Source of the DNA: Hofstenia miamia
Taxonomy: Eukaryota; Xenacoelomorpha; Acoela
Length of the DNA stretch: 64,000 bases
Reading direction: 5' to 3'
NCBI GenBank assembly: GCA_004352715.1
Contig: SCFE01000079.1
Location: 718,808 to 782,807, forward strand
In this document: piece by piece, positions 1 to 10,391 of the stretch
Layout of the letters: the number at the start of each line of letters is the position of its first letter
How positions within the stretch are numbered: the stretch's first letter is position 1
Translations under genes and position numbers: made by a program
The notes under the pieces: model-generated
The model's input: only the letters and a program-made list of their open reading frames with translations
Databases searched by the model: none
Told to the model about the DNA's origin: nothing

Positions 1-404
1 GTTGAGAGAACGTCGGCATAACTTCGTCGCATGTGTATAGGCGGTGAAAGTAAGGCATGTTTTGGCGGGGATTGTTCAAAGGTGTTGGGCGGCGTTTGTA
101 AAAATGGTTGGCGTGCGTTTGAGAACCGGTGTTGAGGCGGAAACGGTAAGATAAAAGATTTCGAGCTGGCGGTGTAGGTCTTTTCATCACGTAATCGATG
201 ATTAAATACGCGGTTCGGCGGCGTGTTAAAAAAGAATTTGATGGAGCGTGCAAGCGTTGCATAACCTTGTTTAGTGTAGTGGATTCCATTTTTCGTGAAT
301 AAACTTCTATCAACAGAAGATCCTAAATAAAAACAGTTAGAGTTGTCGAAAACGGTATAATTTAACAGCTTGGCGTTGTGTTGTTGTAAAAGTGCCCAAT
401 TCTT
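1..404 (-). CDS. 3' part of an SGNH/GDSL-hydrolase-like ORF, partial
   Basis: Reading the minus strand, one frame is open from about position 404 to the window edge (about 134 codons) and has no stop inside the window. Near its start it carries NGIHYTKQGYATLARSI, which matches block V of SGNH/GDSL hydrolases, normally a D-x-x-H dyad followed by a GY..LA helix. Here the Asp position is Asn, so catalysis is doubtful. The rest is a basic, Pro-, Gln- and Asn-rich tail. An in-frame TGA lies just upstream, and an AG there could be a splice acceptor, so this is either an internal exon or a 5'-truncated transposon ORF. Esterase domains of this fold occur in ORF1 of some CR1-type non-LTR elements, which is a real alternative to a host gene. 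The segment is visibly richer in G+C and CpG than its neighbours. Family assignment is by motif only. Confidence 0.45.
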
Positions 405-699
405 GGTTTCTCAGCAGCATCAAAATTTCAGGGATTAATTAAAAACAATAAAAATGTTGGTTGAGGATTTTAGCTATCTTACTAAATTTGGAGTCTCAAG
501 GTCTCCCTGAATTGAAGTCCTGATAAACTTAGAAAATGGAGTGTGAAGCCTAATATCTTACCAAGATTGAGCTATACGTTTGTCAATGCCTATAATATGG
601 CCCAAGTAAGAACTATCACAACATAAACAAATTTAATATACATTACAATCTTAAACATAGATGTCGCACATAAAATATAAAATACAATTTAACTGAATT

Positions 700-1690
700 T
701 TATTTACAACAATAACTGAAACACCTTCAAAACAAACTTGAAATGCAATACACGGGTTTTTCGTATTCAATAGGGTTCCTGTATTTTTGACAATGGTTTG
801 TACCCTCTTTGGCACCGATTTAAGAAAGTTAGCAATGTACGCTTGGGGAATGTTGAAGAAATCTTCTTTTATTACTGGCCATAGATCTGTAATCTTTCGA
901 TTGTCCTCCACTCTGTTTAAATGGATCCCATACATTCTCAATCCAATGGAGGTCCGGAAACCTCGTTAAGCAGTCTGGAAGAAACATAAGTCCTTCGCTT
1001 TCCATAAATTTCATAACTTCATTGGACTTATGACAAGGTGCGTTTTCTTGCTTGAGAGTGGTAGTACATGGGCCCTCAAGATGTCAATATATTGCTTTCC
1101 ATCAATCGCTTTATCCACCTTTGCCAGAACTCCATGTTGCTACAAACACCAAAACTGATTTTTGTCGACCAGAGATATTTGTAGCTAAATATCACGCTTG
1201 AATAGATACCCTTGACCTTTAGGTCTCATGACGAATTGCACTTGTTCCGCTTGAAATTGTATACAACTTTCATCAGAAATATAAAATTGTACCAGTTTTT
1301 CTAACGGTTATTAATTTTATCACGACACAGCATAATCTCTGTTAGACATGATTCGAATTTAAGAGGTTTTTTGCAGCTGTGTCCCCCAAATAAACAAAAT
1401 TTACGTAAAATTCGGTAGATACTTCCTAGTGAATACTTTTGTCCATCAATCCAACTACCTCTCAATTCTCTGGGTGTCATTTTTGGGCAATTTTTAGACA
1501 TTCTCCCTAATAAGGTCTGTACCTTTCTGTGTACTTGGTGGCTTTACTCATTCAATTCGGCTTTTAGTTTTAGAATCAGCTTTAATGCGCCTGACAGTAA
1601 ATCTTGAGATATTTAAATGCTCCGCTATTTCTTTTTTTGACAGTCGAAACTGGAATTTTTGGATCATCTGTTTCCTGACATGTTGGTGTA
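700..1690 (-). pseudogene. Tc1/mariner transposase relic
   Basis: Fragments in several minus-strand frames line up in the order of a Tc1-like transposase. Near 1660-1580 there is a helix-turn-helix (KKEIAEHLNISRFTVRRI). At 1500-1300 is a second DNA-binding segment (MTPRELRG to SIYRILRK). Around 1110 comes IDGKQYIDILR. At 1050-1020 is QENAPCHKSNEV, which corresponds to the QDNAPCH block holding the second catalytic Asp, here Glu. At 990-930 is FPDLHWIENVWDPFKQ, the usual SPDLNPIENLW block with the third acidic residue. Stops and frameshifts separate the pieces, so no functional protein can be made. I could not define terminal inverted repeats. Family placement is firm; the element ends are estimates. 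Confidence 0.8.
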
Positions 1691-1720
1691 GTTTTATCTC
1701 CTGTTTTCAAGAATAAGCAA

Positions 1721-2169
1721 TTTTGCCGTTAGTCTTCCGTGGATAAGCGAGATAATGAACTCAAACAAAATTGTTTAACTGTTGGGGCGGGTATATCATG
1801 ATTTGAGATTATAATGTTTGAATGCATTTATAATGTTAGATGTGCGACCTTTATGTTCAAGACTGTATATTCAAATATTCACTGGAAAAATAAGATTCTA
1901 TGAGTAAAAAATAGTAAATTTAAAAAATATTAGAAAATTGACTAATAACTACATAACACAATACAATGAATTAGTTGTTCTAATATACTCAAATATATAA
2001 ATGTTAATACTATGTTTTTAAACAATAGAATTTACTTTTGATGACTAAGTCAAATTAGTATTTTAAACTTCTAAGTATCCATTTTGAAATGCATCTGATT
2101 TATAATAAGTCCCCTGAATCGTTTGTTAGTTTTGGCATTATTCTTACAGCATGAAATTTCTAATACACA
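1721..2169. other. AT-rich spacer, nothing recognised
   Basis: Low-complexity A/T-rich sequence between the Tc1 relic and a non-LTR 3' end. No open frame of note, RNA gene or clear inverted repeat was seen. Confidence 0.5.
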
Positions 2170-2317
2170 TTTCAAATTTTTTAGCTAGTGTTTTTTCATT
2201 TTTGTTATTAATTTTTTATTGTACTTAGTAGTTAATGACGCTATTCATTTGAAATATCAGTTAAATACTGAAGAAAAATTAAAATGAACATAGATTATCT
2301 TATCTTATCATAAGTCA
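2170..2317 (+). mobile_element. 3' end of a non-LTR retrotransposon (solo tail)
   Basis: The segment holds GTTAATGACGCTATTCATTT followed by a short A-rich stretch and TTATCTTATCTTATCA. The same 3' untranslated sequence, with the same pentanucleotide tail, ends the coding copies at 3743-6129 (plus) and 7150-8150 (minus). No coding sequence precedes it here. It is therefore an extreme 5'-truncated insertion, as expected from target-primed reverse transcription that aborts early. Confidence 0.75.
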
Positions 2318-3052
2318 AGTTATTTAATCTTGTTGCAGGAGTCGAAATGCTGATCTAACTTACATTACAAATTTATATTGGAAAGTAGAAATATATTCAA
2401 ATTAGTCTCAACGATAATAATAATCTATTGATTACTGTTTTTATCAAGTTAAAACTTGTACTACTATTGTTTTTACATAACATATCAAAAAATTTTGTTT
2501 AGCTATTTCTGTTGACTTGCTATGTATATTATTTAATAACTAAGTTAAAAAACAAATACAGAAAACAGAACAGAAAGTTATTGAAAACAGTTACTTGAGA
2601 CCATTACAACTAGACTAGTGTGATTATTTAGGACCTTTTCCTGAAAAACCGTATCAAGTAAGCATAGACTAACCCTTAGACGCAGACTCCGGGTCAAAGT
2701 GTCCCAGTACACTATTTACAAAGTTAGTTTTCCTCAAAGCAACAAATATTATAAGATTTACGAATTTACTACCATAGTGTGTAAATTAATATCATTGGCA
2801 TCAGAGGTTCAAATGTAAAATATGTTGCACACTTAAGGGTTAGTTATTTTATACCTAAGCATCTGCAAAAATGAAAACAATGGAATCTATCTATATGGAA
2901 ATGCATGTATAATACTGGATTTTTCTTAAAATATCTATTTGCTTATATATTATTGAATTTGCCAGAAAATGAAATTGTTCAAAATTGAATATGATATTTG
3001 TAATTTTTATACAAAGATTACAAAACAAACTTGTCAAGAACTGAAGAACAAC
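2318..3052. other. AT-rich spacer, nothing recognised
   Basis: A/T-rich sequence without a supported gene or repeat. It lies downstream of the small peptide gene on the minus strand and would contain that gene's 3' untranslated region. Confidence 0.5.
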
Positions 3053-3289
3053 TTAAATAAAGTAAAGACCACTAATCTTTTCCATTTGTCGATTAATAAC
3101 ATCTTTACTATCGCAAAATTCTTTCAGCCGCTTGTTGGCTTGTGATAACTGGCACTTTCTGTGAATGCAATTGAGCATCTCACAGCATTCGTAATCATGT
3201 CTGCAAGTTGAATTACCCTTCTTACATGGAAGAGCAAGAGATTGTTCAACGAACATACTTAAGCAAATTAGTCTTACGAAAAACTGCAT
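3053..3289 (-). CDS. Small secreted cysteine-knot (knottin-like) peptide
   Basis: An uninterrupted 78-codon ORF begins at a real ATG. Residues 1 to about 19 form a hydrophobic signal peptide ending in SLA. The mature part begins LPC and has six cysteines spaced C-x6-C-x5-CC-x4-C-x4-C, the classic inhibitor-cystine-knot framework, all within about 27 residues. A Lys/Gln-rich tail with one further Cys follows. The protein would be exported. Knottins of this pattern include venom toxins, antimicrobial peptides and protease inhibitors, and nothing here decides between them. The gene is a single exon as read, although an unseen 3' splice could alter the tail. It has no neighbour within 700 bp. Secretion and the cysteine framework are seen directly; function is unknown. 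Confidence 0.6.
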   Translation of the reverse strand: MQFFVRLICLSMFVEQSLALPCKKGNSTCRHDYECCEMLNCIHRKCQLSQANKRLKEFCDSKDVINRQMEKISGLYFI

Positions 3290-3742
3290 TGGATAAGGAA
3301 TATCACAGCTGAAGGAATGAGCTCTATGTTATCGCAAAGGATTCTTAATATATATGTAAAACCAAAACAATTGTTCCCTCTAAAATGAAAACCTTAAACA
3401 ATCTTGTACTATTCATATTCAGTCAAATTGAGTGTTAAGCTATAAGACAATGCATTAATAAAAGAAGTATTTTCAAAACAATTTTGTGCACATATAACTA
3501 ATTCTTTGTTTGGATTAAAGATGCACAGACCCCGAGGTGTAATCTACTTACTTCACCCAAACCCAATTTTAACATTGAACATTTAAAAACTTTAATTACC
3601 AAGCTCAAAATGCACGAAATGAATAAAAGCAAAATAAATAACCAAAAAATAAAAATGATAAAATGTAATTTGTTCACAATGGTTTGTGAAAATATCTTAT
3701 AATGTTATTGAAATAATATACTTCAAAATTTTGAAAAGACTC
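3290..3742. other. Spacer upstream of the knottin-like gene
   Basis: A/T-rich. It includes the upstream region of the minus-strand peptide gene, with TATATATGT at about 3349-3357 as the only TATA-like run. The 5' boundary of the non-LTR copy at about 3743 closes it. No other signal was seen. Confidence 0.4.
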
Positions 3743-4100
3743 GTGTAATAAAACTTTTTAATTAAGAGTAATAACGAATCAAATTTTGATAGTTTATGGG
3801 TTGAAATTAATAATCCAATAAAAAATTCACGTTTTAAAAAGCAGTTATTAAATGTATCCTACTGTCCTCATAAGAAGTTCTCTAATTTTTTTATTCAACA
3901 ACTAGAAGACGAATTATCACTTGCTTGTTCTGAAAATAAAGACTTATTACTTTTGGGGGATTGGAACCTAAATTATTTTAATGCTAATGACCAAAGTAAA
4001 ATGGATCTGTTTCGGAATACATTTAATCTAGTATTGGCCAATAAAACATTACCTACTAGAATGACATCATCAAGCAGAACACTAATTGACTACATTATAT
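3743..4100 (+). pseudogene. Endonuclease domain fragment of the non-LTR element
   Basis: One frame runs from about 3743 into the gap. It carries ESNFDSLWVEI, NVSYCPHKKFSNFFIQQLED and LLLLGDWNLNYFNAND, followed by PTRMTSSSRTLIDYI. These correspond to the (V)YRPP, GDxN and PTR...IDhi blocks of APE-type retrotransposon endonucleases, which nick the target to prime reverse transcription. The N-terminal third of the domain, with the first catalytic Glu, is missing. There is no internal stop in what is visible, so the copy is not very old. Confidence 0.8.
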
Positions 4101-5100
4101 NNNNNNNNNNNNNNNNNNNNNNNNNNNNNNNNNNNNNNNNNNNNNNNNNNNNNNNNNNNNNNNNNNNNNNNNNNNNNNNNNNNNNNNNNNNNNNNNNNNN
4201 NNNNNNNNNNNNNNNNNNNNNNNNNNNNNNNNNNNNNNNNNNNNNNNNNNNNNNNNNNNNNNNNNNNNNNNNNNNNNNNNNNNNNNNNNNNNNNNNNNNN
4301 NNNNNNNNNNNNNNNNNNNNNNNNNNNNNNNNNNNNNNNNNNNNNNNNNNNNNNNNNNNNNNNNNNNNNNNNNNNNNNNNNNNNNNNNNNNNNNNNNNNN
4401 NNNNNNNNNNNNNNNNNNNNNNNNNNNNNNNNNNNNNNNNNNNNNNNNNNNNNNNNNNNNNNNNNNNNNNNNNNNNNNNNNNNNNNNNNNNNNNNNNNNN
4501 NNNNNNNNNNNNNNNNNNNNNNNNNNNNNNNNNNNNNNNNNNNNNNNNNNNNNNNNNNNNNNNNNNNNNNNNNNNNNNNNNNNNNNNNNNNNNNNNNNNN
4601 NNNNNNNNNNNNNNNNNNNNNNNNNNNNNNNNNNNNNNNNNNNNNNNNNNNNNNNNNNNNNNNNNNNNNNNNNNNNNNNNNNNNNNNNNNNNNNNNNNNN
4701 NNNNNNNNNNNNNNNNNNNNNNNNNNNNNNNNNNNNNNNNNNNNNNNNNNNNNNNNNNNNNNNNNNNNNNNNNNNNNNNNNNNNNNNNNNNNNNNNNNNN
4801 NNNNNNNNNNNNNNNNNNNNNNNNNNNNNNNNNNNNNNNNNNNNNNNNNNNNNNNNNNNNNNNNNNNNNNNNNNNNNNNNNNNNNNNNNNNNNNNNNNNN
4901 NNNNNNNNNNNNNNNNNNNNNNNNNNNNNNNNNNNNNNNNNNNNNNNNNNNNNNNNNNNNNNNNNNNNNNNNNNNNNNNNNNNNNNNNNNNNNNNNNNNN
5001 NNNNNNNNNNNNNNNNNNNNNNNNNNNNNNNNNNNNNNNNNNNNNNNNNNNNNNNNNNNNNNNNNNNNNNNNNNNNNNNNNNNNNNNNNNNNNNNNNNNN
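4101..5100. other. Assembly gap (1000 N)
   Basis: Exactly 1000 N, a conventional placeholder length, inside the retrotransposon. It would hold the RT core. Long open frames crossing it are artefacts of reading N as sense. Confidence 0.99.
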
Positions 5101-5113
5101 TAACATTTGATTA

Positions 5114-5964
5114 ATGAACCTAGGAGTAACAATTGATTCAAAGCTAAAATTCAACTCTCACATCAATCTGATAGTTAGAAAATTAGCTATAGGTATAAAA
5201 AGTATGACACTAGTAGTTAGGCAATTACCACCTTGTGCCATAATTCAATTCTTCCATGCTTTCATCATGAGTCACCTTAATTACGCAAACATTTTATTTA
5301 CTGATCTAAACGAAGTGCTTTATAAAAAACTTAATATTCAATTAAGATGGGCATTAAATATCACAACGAAAAACTCATCGCAAACCAAACAGTACATTTC
5401 TAGGTCAATTCTTTTTCCAAAACAACTAGTTATGTTAAATACCCTTCTGACATTCTTCAAACTAATCAGAAACCTACCACCTTATAATACGATTAAAATA
5501 CCGGGATTTATTCATAAACAGAATTCAAGATCAAAGCTTTTNTTCAATTAAGATGGGCATTAAATATCACAACGAAAAACTCATCGCAAACCAAACAGTA
5601 CATTTCTAGGTTAATTCTTTTTCCAAAACAACTAGTTATGTTAAATACCCTTCTGACATTCTTCAAACTAATCAGAAACCTACCACCTTATAATACGATT
5701 AAAATACCGGGATTTATTCATAAACAGAATTCAAGATCAAAGCTTTTTACATGCGTTAAGTATAAGAAGAACGTTTTAAAGAAATCCTTCATTAATGTCG
5801 CCATTCGAACCTGGAGTTCGCTACCTAAAGAAATTAAAAATATTGAACAATTGAAACCTTTTAAAAAGCATTTAAAAATCTTCCTTAAGCAAAAATATAT
5901 TTCTGGAAAATCATGGCTAGGATATAAATTTTATAACAATGACTATACTATAACTCGTTATTAA
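5114..5964 (+). pseudogene. RT C-terminal region of the non-LTR element, interrupted by an assembly duplication
   Basis: The frame begins LGVTIDSKLKFNSHI, the usual 'YLGV..D..L.F..HI' block that follows the RT thumb. It continues through RSILFPKQL, and after the join reads SFINVAIRTWSSLPKEIK to KFYNNDYTITRY with a stop at 5962-5964. The tail with WSSLPKEIK is the standard C-terminus of CR1/Jockey-type polymerases. A single N at 5542 separates two near-identical copies of 205 bases, which breaks the frame. If the duplication is an assembly overlap, the native ORF would be continuous here. Confidence 0.8.
5337..5747. repeat. 205-bp duplication around a single N (probable assembly artefact)
   Basis: Bases 5337-5541 recur at 5543-5747 with a single difference seen (TCTAGGTCAA versus TCTAGGTTAA). 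One N at 5542 sits exactly between them. An exact tandem copy joined by one N is the signature of two overlapping contigs abutted instead of merged, or of two haplotypes. Confidence 0.85.
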
Positions 5965-6410
5965 AATAGTACTATAGTAATTTATCTATAGCCTGCAAGA
6001 TTTCTTTTGTAATTTATGTGAATTGTATATATGTGTTTTTGTGAATTTAATGACGCCATTCAAATAAATTATCAGTTATTTAATTGTTAACATTTATTTG
6101 AATAAAGATTCTCTTATCTTATCTTATCTGGGTTTCTGTTCTTGTTATCTTTTGAGTGTATTATCTTCCACTGGATGTAATGGATGACGAATATTTTTAT
6201 TGATTATACTTAGAAATCTTTGATCTTCATGAATACGTCATACATATGGTCACAATAAGCCTTTTTAAACTGAGAACGGAAATTTTTTTGATAATGTTCA
6301 GTTGAGACTAATTTCCTCCATAAATTGATAAGCCATATAGTACTTTAGATACAACAATTGTTTCGAGTACTTTTGCTCTGTTTTTTTAACTTATATGTAC
6401 ATTATGAATT

Positions 6411-7111
6411 TTATGACCAAAAATATATAATGTCTGATTTGATTGAGCAAGTATTTTGTTTACATGGCCTGGGTACTTCATGTTTTCCTGAAAAAATATT
6501 CCTTATAGATTACTCCCATTTACAATTTCGAATTCCTTAGTAGCAGTACAATTGAACTTTGATGATGACTAATGAAAATTTAATTTGTTTTGATTTTAAA
6601 TTATTGATTTTTAAGTTTACAACATTACTTACTTCTTCCATAAATATAAATTGTATGAGGATGATCAAAACATAAACTAGATGGGGTCATATCACCAACA
6701 TTCTTAGGTGATGATGATGCTTCATGAATTTTGCGAAGCTTGCCTTCTACAGTTCTTTGTGATGATCCGAGATCAATTGGCAATGCAGCAACTTTATTAG
6801 TACTCTCCCACAATTTTTTTTCTATACACTGAAATCATATAGCCATGCATATACTTGAGAATACTTTATAAAACCAGAAAAATTGCTAGCAGCTCGTTCT
6901 TGACTTCGTCGATCCGAAGCTCTAGATAGTCTGTGAAAAATGAATGAATTCCAGATATTTCTTTACGATCGAAATTTGATACAACATTGAAGTGAAAAGT
7001 TGCTAAAAGATGAATAGATGATATTGATCGCCTATGAGCAAATTGAAATGGATCACCAAATGATTCAATTTGAGGTGTGATAAAAAATACGCGGGAGGCT
7101 AATAATGCTAA
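6411..7111 (-). CDS. 3' exons of an unrecognised spliced gene (join 7111-6875, 6828-6633, 6487-6411)
   Basis: Three minus-strand open segments join in phase through canonical GT-AG introns of 46 bp (6829-6874) and 145 bp (6488-6632). The first segment is open for 79 codons (about 7111-6875) and contains RVFFITPQIESFGDPF and GIHSFFTDYLELRIDEVKNE. The second starts after TTTCAG with CIEKKLWESTNKV, contains SSSPKNVGDMTPSSLCF, and ends at a perfect GTAAGT donor. The third follows TTTTTTCAG and ends ...SDIIYFWS with a TAA at 6411-6413. A 46-bp intron agrees with the 41-50 bp introns of FEN1 in this window. The 5' side runs into the retrotransposon tail at about 7150, so upstream exons are missing, distant or destroyed. 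I do not recognise the protein. It could be a decayed gene fragment, but phase agreement at both junctions argues against chance. Confidence 0.45.
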
Positions 7112-7149
7112 CTCCAGATATGTAATTTACAGTACGAGCAATCGCACAT

Positions 7150-8150
7150 TTAAGATAAGATAAGATAAGATAATCTATATTCATTTGAATTTTTTACAAT
7201 ATTTTACTGATATTTCAAATGAATAGCGTCATTAACTACTATATACAAAAAATGAATAATAACAAAAATGAAATAAATAAAACAACACTGACTAAAAAAT
7301 ACACTGACCACGGATAGCTTACTAATTTCGATTTATTGTATAATCGTTATTATAAAATTTAAATACTATCCATGATCTACCTGATATAAACTTTTGTTTG
7401 AGAAATAATAATTTTAATTCTTTCTTGAATTCTGTAAGGTTGTCTATTATTTTCATTTCTTTTGGCAATATATTCCAGTTATAAACTGCAGTATTAATAA
7501 AGGATTTACTCATGATATTTTTATTAAATTTAACACGTGAGTATTTTGTTCGTTTATTTTGCTTCAGGCAATCTGTCGAAAATGAGAATGATATCTCGTT
7601 GTAGGGTGGTATTTTCTTTATGAATTTGAAGAAATAAATAATAATATTGTAAATAATTAACTCTTGTGGAAAAAGAATAGATTTAGAAATATATTCTTTT
7701 GTATAAGTGCGTCTGATGTTGAATAATTTTTTCTGAAACCAAATTGTGATTTGGACCATAGTTTGATGATTTAAATGAAGTGTAATTTGTTCATGTAATA
7801 ATCTTTCAAATATTTTACTGATTGGTGATGTAATAGATATAGGTCGATAGTTTTTGGGACATTTTGGGTCGTCTTTTTTGTAAATTGGAGTAATATGAGC
7901 CTGTTTCAAGAAATCGGGAAAAATATTCCATTTTAAGCATTCATTAAAGATATAATTTAAAGGTTCGGCAATATATTTCGCATTGTTTTTTAGTAACCAT
8001 ATTGGAATTTTCGACTTGTTTGATTTTAGTTTCTTGATTGCTTTAATTACTTCAAAACTTGTTATAAAGCGAAAACCAAATTCAGGGATGTGCCTATTAG
8101 GATTTATTTCCTGGAATTTTGTTTGAGGACCGTCTTAATTACCTAGGTTT
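7150..8150 (-). mobile_element. Non-LTR retrotransposon copy, 5'-truncated and internally deleted
   Basis: The pentanucleotide tail (GATAA repeats on the plus strand at about 7153-7176) and the 3' UTR match the copy ending at 6129. Going into the element on the minus strand is an ORF at 7322-7909. Upstream of it (7910-8110) are remnants such as SFEVIKAIKKLKSNKSKIPI and WNIFPDFLKQAHITPIYKK, the N-terminal RT region. The element stops abruptly near 8150, the 5' truncation point. Confidence 0.85.
7322..7909 (-). pseudogene. RT ORF with in-frame internal deletion
   Basis: The 195-codon open frame starts in RT domain blocks 0-1 (KQAHITPIYKKDDPKCPKNY then RPISITSPISKIFERLL), then jumps directly to the C-terminal region (KEYISKSILFPQEL, INTAVYNWNILPKEMK, KFYNNDYTINRN). 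All palm motifs, including the F/Y-A-D-D active site, are missing, yet the frame stays open across the junction near 7700-7760. It cannot be a polymerase. Comparison with the 5114-5964 copy shows what lies on each side of the deletion. Confidence 0.8.
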
Positions 8151-10094
8151 TGCAAATGTTTGATTTAAAATATTGGAAATTTCAAAATCAGAGCATTGGT
8201 ACAACTTTGCAAGTTTAAAAATTTAAGGAAAGCGAGCGACAAGATTTTAAATATCGATTGAAAGAACGACATTATAGAGGAGCCAATGTGACTCAATGTT
8301 GGCGAAATATCCAATAGGGAAGTCTGTCAAGTCCATCCTTTGTGTGTTTTCAAGATCTCATTGAGTATGAGATAAGGCCTAGAGGATTTTCAGGCTATTT
8401 GAATGCATCCAATTGTGATTTGAAAAGCATTAGTTGTGGTTCAGAATTTGATTTGCGCTTTGATCGTTCAAACAGCTGTTCATTCAATTAACTTTGGATC
8501 AAATGAAGAATGTATTTCATATTTATTTTTGATGAACAATATTTCTATGTGTAATATCTACATTTCGCTACCAGGCTTTGACTTTTCTAGTGGATAAATA
8601 TCCAATTTTCATGTTGTTTTTGATTCTCTGAAGCAATAGATTTATGAACTTGAGACTTTTTCTTGGCAAGGTGTTTGTTAATAGGACATACTTCACTTTG
8701 AGAAGTAACCCAGTTTGGATAATCTTAGAAACGCGTAGACCAGTGCGTCGAGCCAGGAAGCACATTAATTGAAATTGAATGAATATATTTTAGTTTAAAT
8801 GATTTAAAGCAGTCACAATTTAGCATTAATTGTTACTTATTTTTCTTAATTTCGTGAATCTATGCCAAATATGACTTTTATGACATTTCAGCCACAAATA
8901 TTACCGTATTTTTCAAAAACAAAAATATCACTTTTTATGAATTCCTATTTAACTGCACCCAGGTCTGAAAAACCATCTAATTTTAAGCAGACTGCAAAAG
9001 AGACCAACAAAAAGACATGAAATTTATGACTTTTTGTTGCCCTAATTATTAATGAACATTCATTTCTCAATTAATATCGACCTCTTACGAATAATAAATA
9101 AATATTAAATAGACTAAGTATTGATATGTCAGAAAAAACTTGTTTTGTTGCTTGACAACTTCCATATCATGGTAAAAATATAGGTTTTCCTTGAAAATAC
9201 AGGCTTGCATAAGCTATAATTTTTTTTAGATTTCAACATCGTTCCATTTATTCTTTTTAATGCATTTTAAATGTAGAAGTATTGAAATTGTATGTACGGA
9301 GTATTTAGGAAATAGCTTAACATATCTTTTGTTTGTTTCAAACACATTAAGGACTCAATAGAGCGTGAAATTAGTCAAAACCAACTAATTGAATTTTGAG
9401 TTAGGTTCTGTCAACATATCTTGATTTTTCAGCCCTGCTGCAGAACAAGAATGAGACTTGGAAATGATGCTGTCTAGATCACCGACAGCTGATTTAAATT
9501 GGTGCGGGAAATTGCAGAATTTTTCAAAGATGCTTAAAAGAACCTTTGATTTTGATACATACAAATCAAAACCAAAAGCAAAGATAAACAATATAAAATC
9601 ATTAATTAAAATAGAACAACAAAGGGGTCCAATATAGTCTCCTGAAGTACTTCAATAACCATTTTTCAGAAGACTTAAGTGATCTGTAAATTTAGAATTG
9701 AATTATAAACTTACATACTTAAAAATATCAATTAAATTCCACACAATATATTACAAATGAATATGAATCTATGATATTTTACAAAATTAACTTTACAAAA
9801 TAGAATATTTAAGAATCACTAAATATAAAATTGTTTTTTTAAAAAGAACGAAAATCAATACATATAAAATTAACATTACAATGATTATTTTTTCGTGATC
9901 GATACTGACAAACTTGTACAATGGTTGAGAGGCTGAGGATAACACTATTTAATGAGTTTGTGTTCCAGATGTCACAGATTAGACATGAAGTGCTTGAACC
10001 CTAACCATTATATCTTAATAATAGAAGTGTAGCATTTCCCCGCTGTAAAATTAATGACAATTGCTGATAAAAATATATAGAACTTGTATTCAGA
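8151..10094. other. AT-rich region, no supported gene
   Basis: It contains a 65-codon minus-strand frame (8568-8765) and a 68-codon one (9385-9591). Neither has a recognisable motif. The second includes SHSCSAAGL, which echoes the SCSAAGI of the fragment at 10,095-10,223 and may be a diverged copy of the same element. No RNA gene or paired terminal repeat was seen. Confidence 0.4.
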
Positions 10095-10223
10095 TCACAA
10101 GAGGCACTTCTGGCAGAAGACAAAGGACATCTTGAAGAATACTTTAATAGCAATCGGTGACCATCCTCCTAGAGCTTCCACTGATAGTGGTATGAAGGGT
10201 ATACCTGCAGCTGAACATGATTC
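10095..10223 (-). pseudogene. Short retroelement-like protein fragment
   Basis: The minus strand reads ESCSAAGIPFIPLSVEALGG followed by WSPIAIKVFF and a stop. I associate the pattern C..AG..FIPL..E.LGGWS..AI with the C-terminal part of polyproteins of certain metazoan retroelements, but the assignment is from memory of the pattern and not from a domain match. Only about 40 residues survive. Confidence 0.3.
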
Positions 10224-10391
10224 TTTTAATATCAATTGGTTTAATAAAAGCATTATTAAAATTTGGTTTTAGTTAAGTCGAAGGTTTGACTGTACGATTG
10301 GAAAATACAATTCAATTTTTTCAGAATTCATCATTTCTCATCTCTACTACAGTCTTCAACAACTTTCTTGCAGCTATACACAAAATATATA

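Larger units (their letters stand above)
3743..6129 (+). mobile_element. Non-LTR retrotransposon (CR1/Jockey-type), 5'-truncated, gapped
   Basis: In plus-strand order it contains an AP-endonuclease C-terminal part (3743-4100), a 1000-base gap, the C-terminal end of the reverse-transcriptase ORF (5114 onward) and a 3' UTR ending in three CTTAT units at about 6113-6129. The 3' UTR is shared with the copies at 2170-2317 and 7150-8150, which defines one family in this genome. The frame is closed by a stop just upstream of 3743, so the 5' end is lost. The exact clade (CR1, L2 or Jockey) cannot be settled without the missing RT core. Confidence 0.85.

Noticed and set aside
6855-6930. A separate 76-bp minus-strand exon with a 26-bp intron
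   Set aside because: The longer open frame through this segment with a 46-bp intron is more plausible and keeps phase with the following exons.
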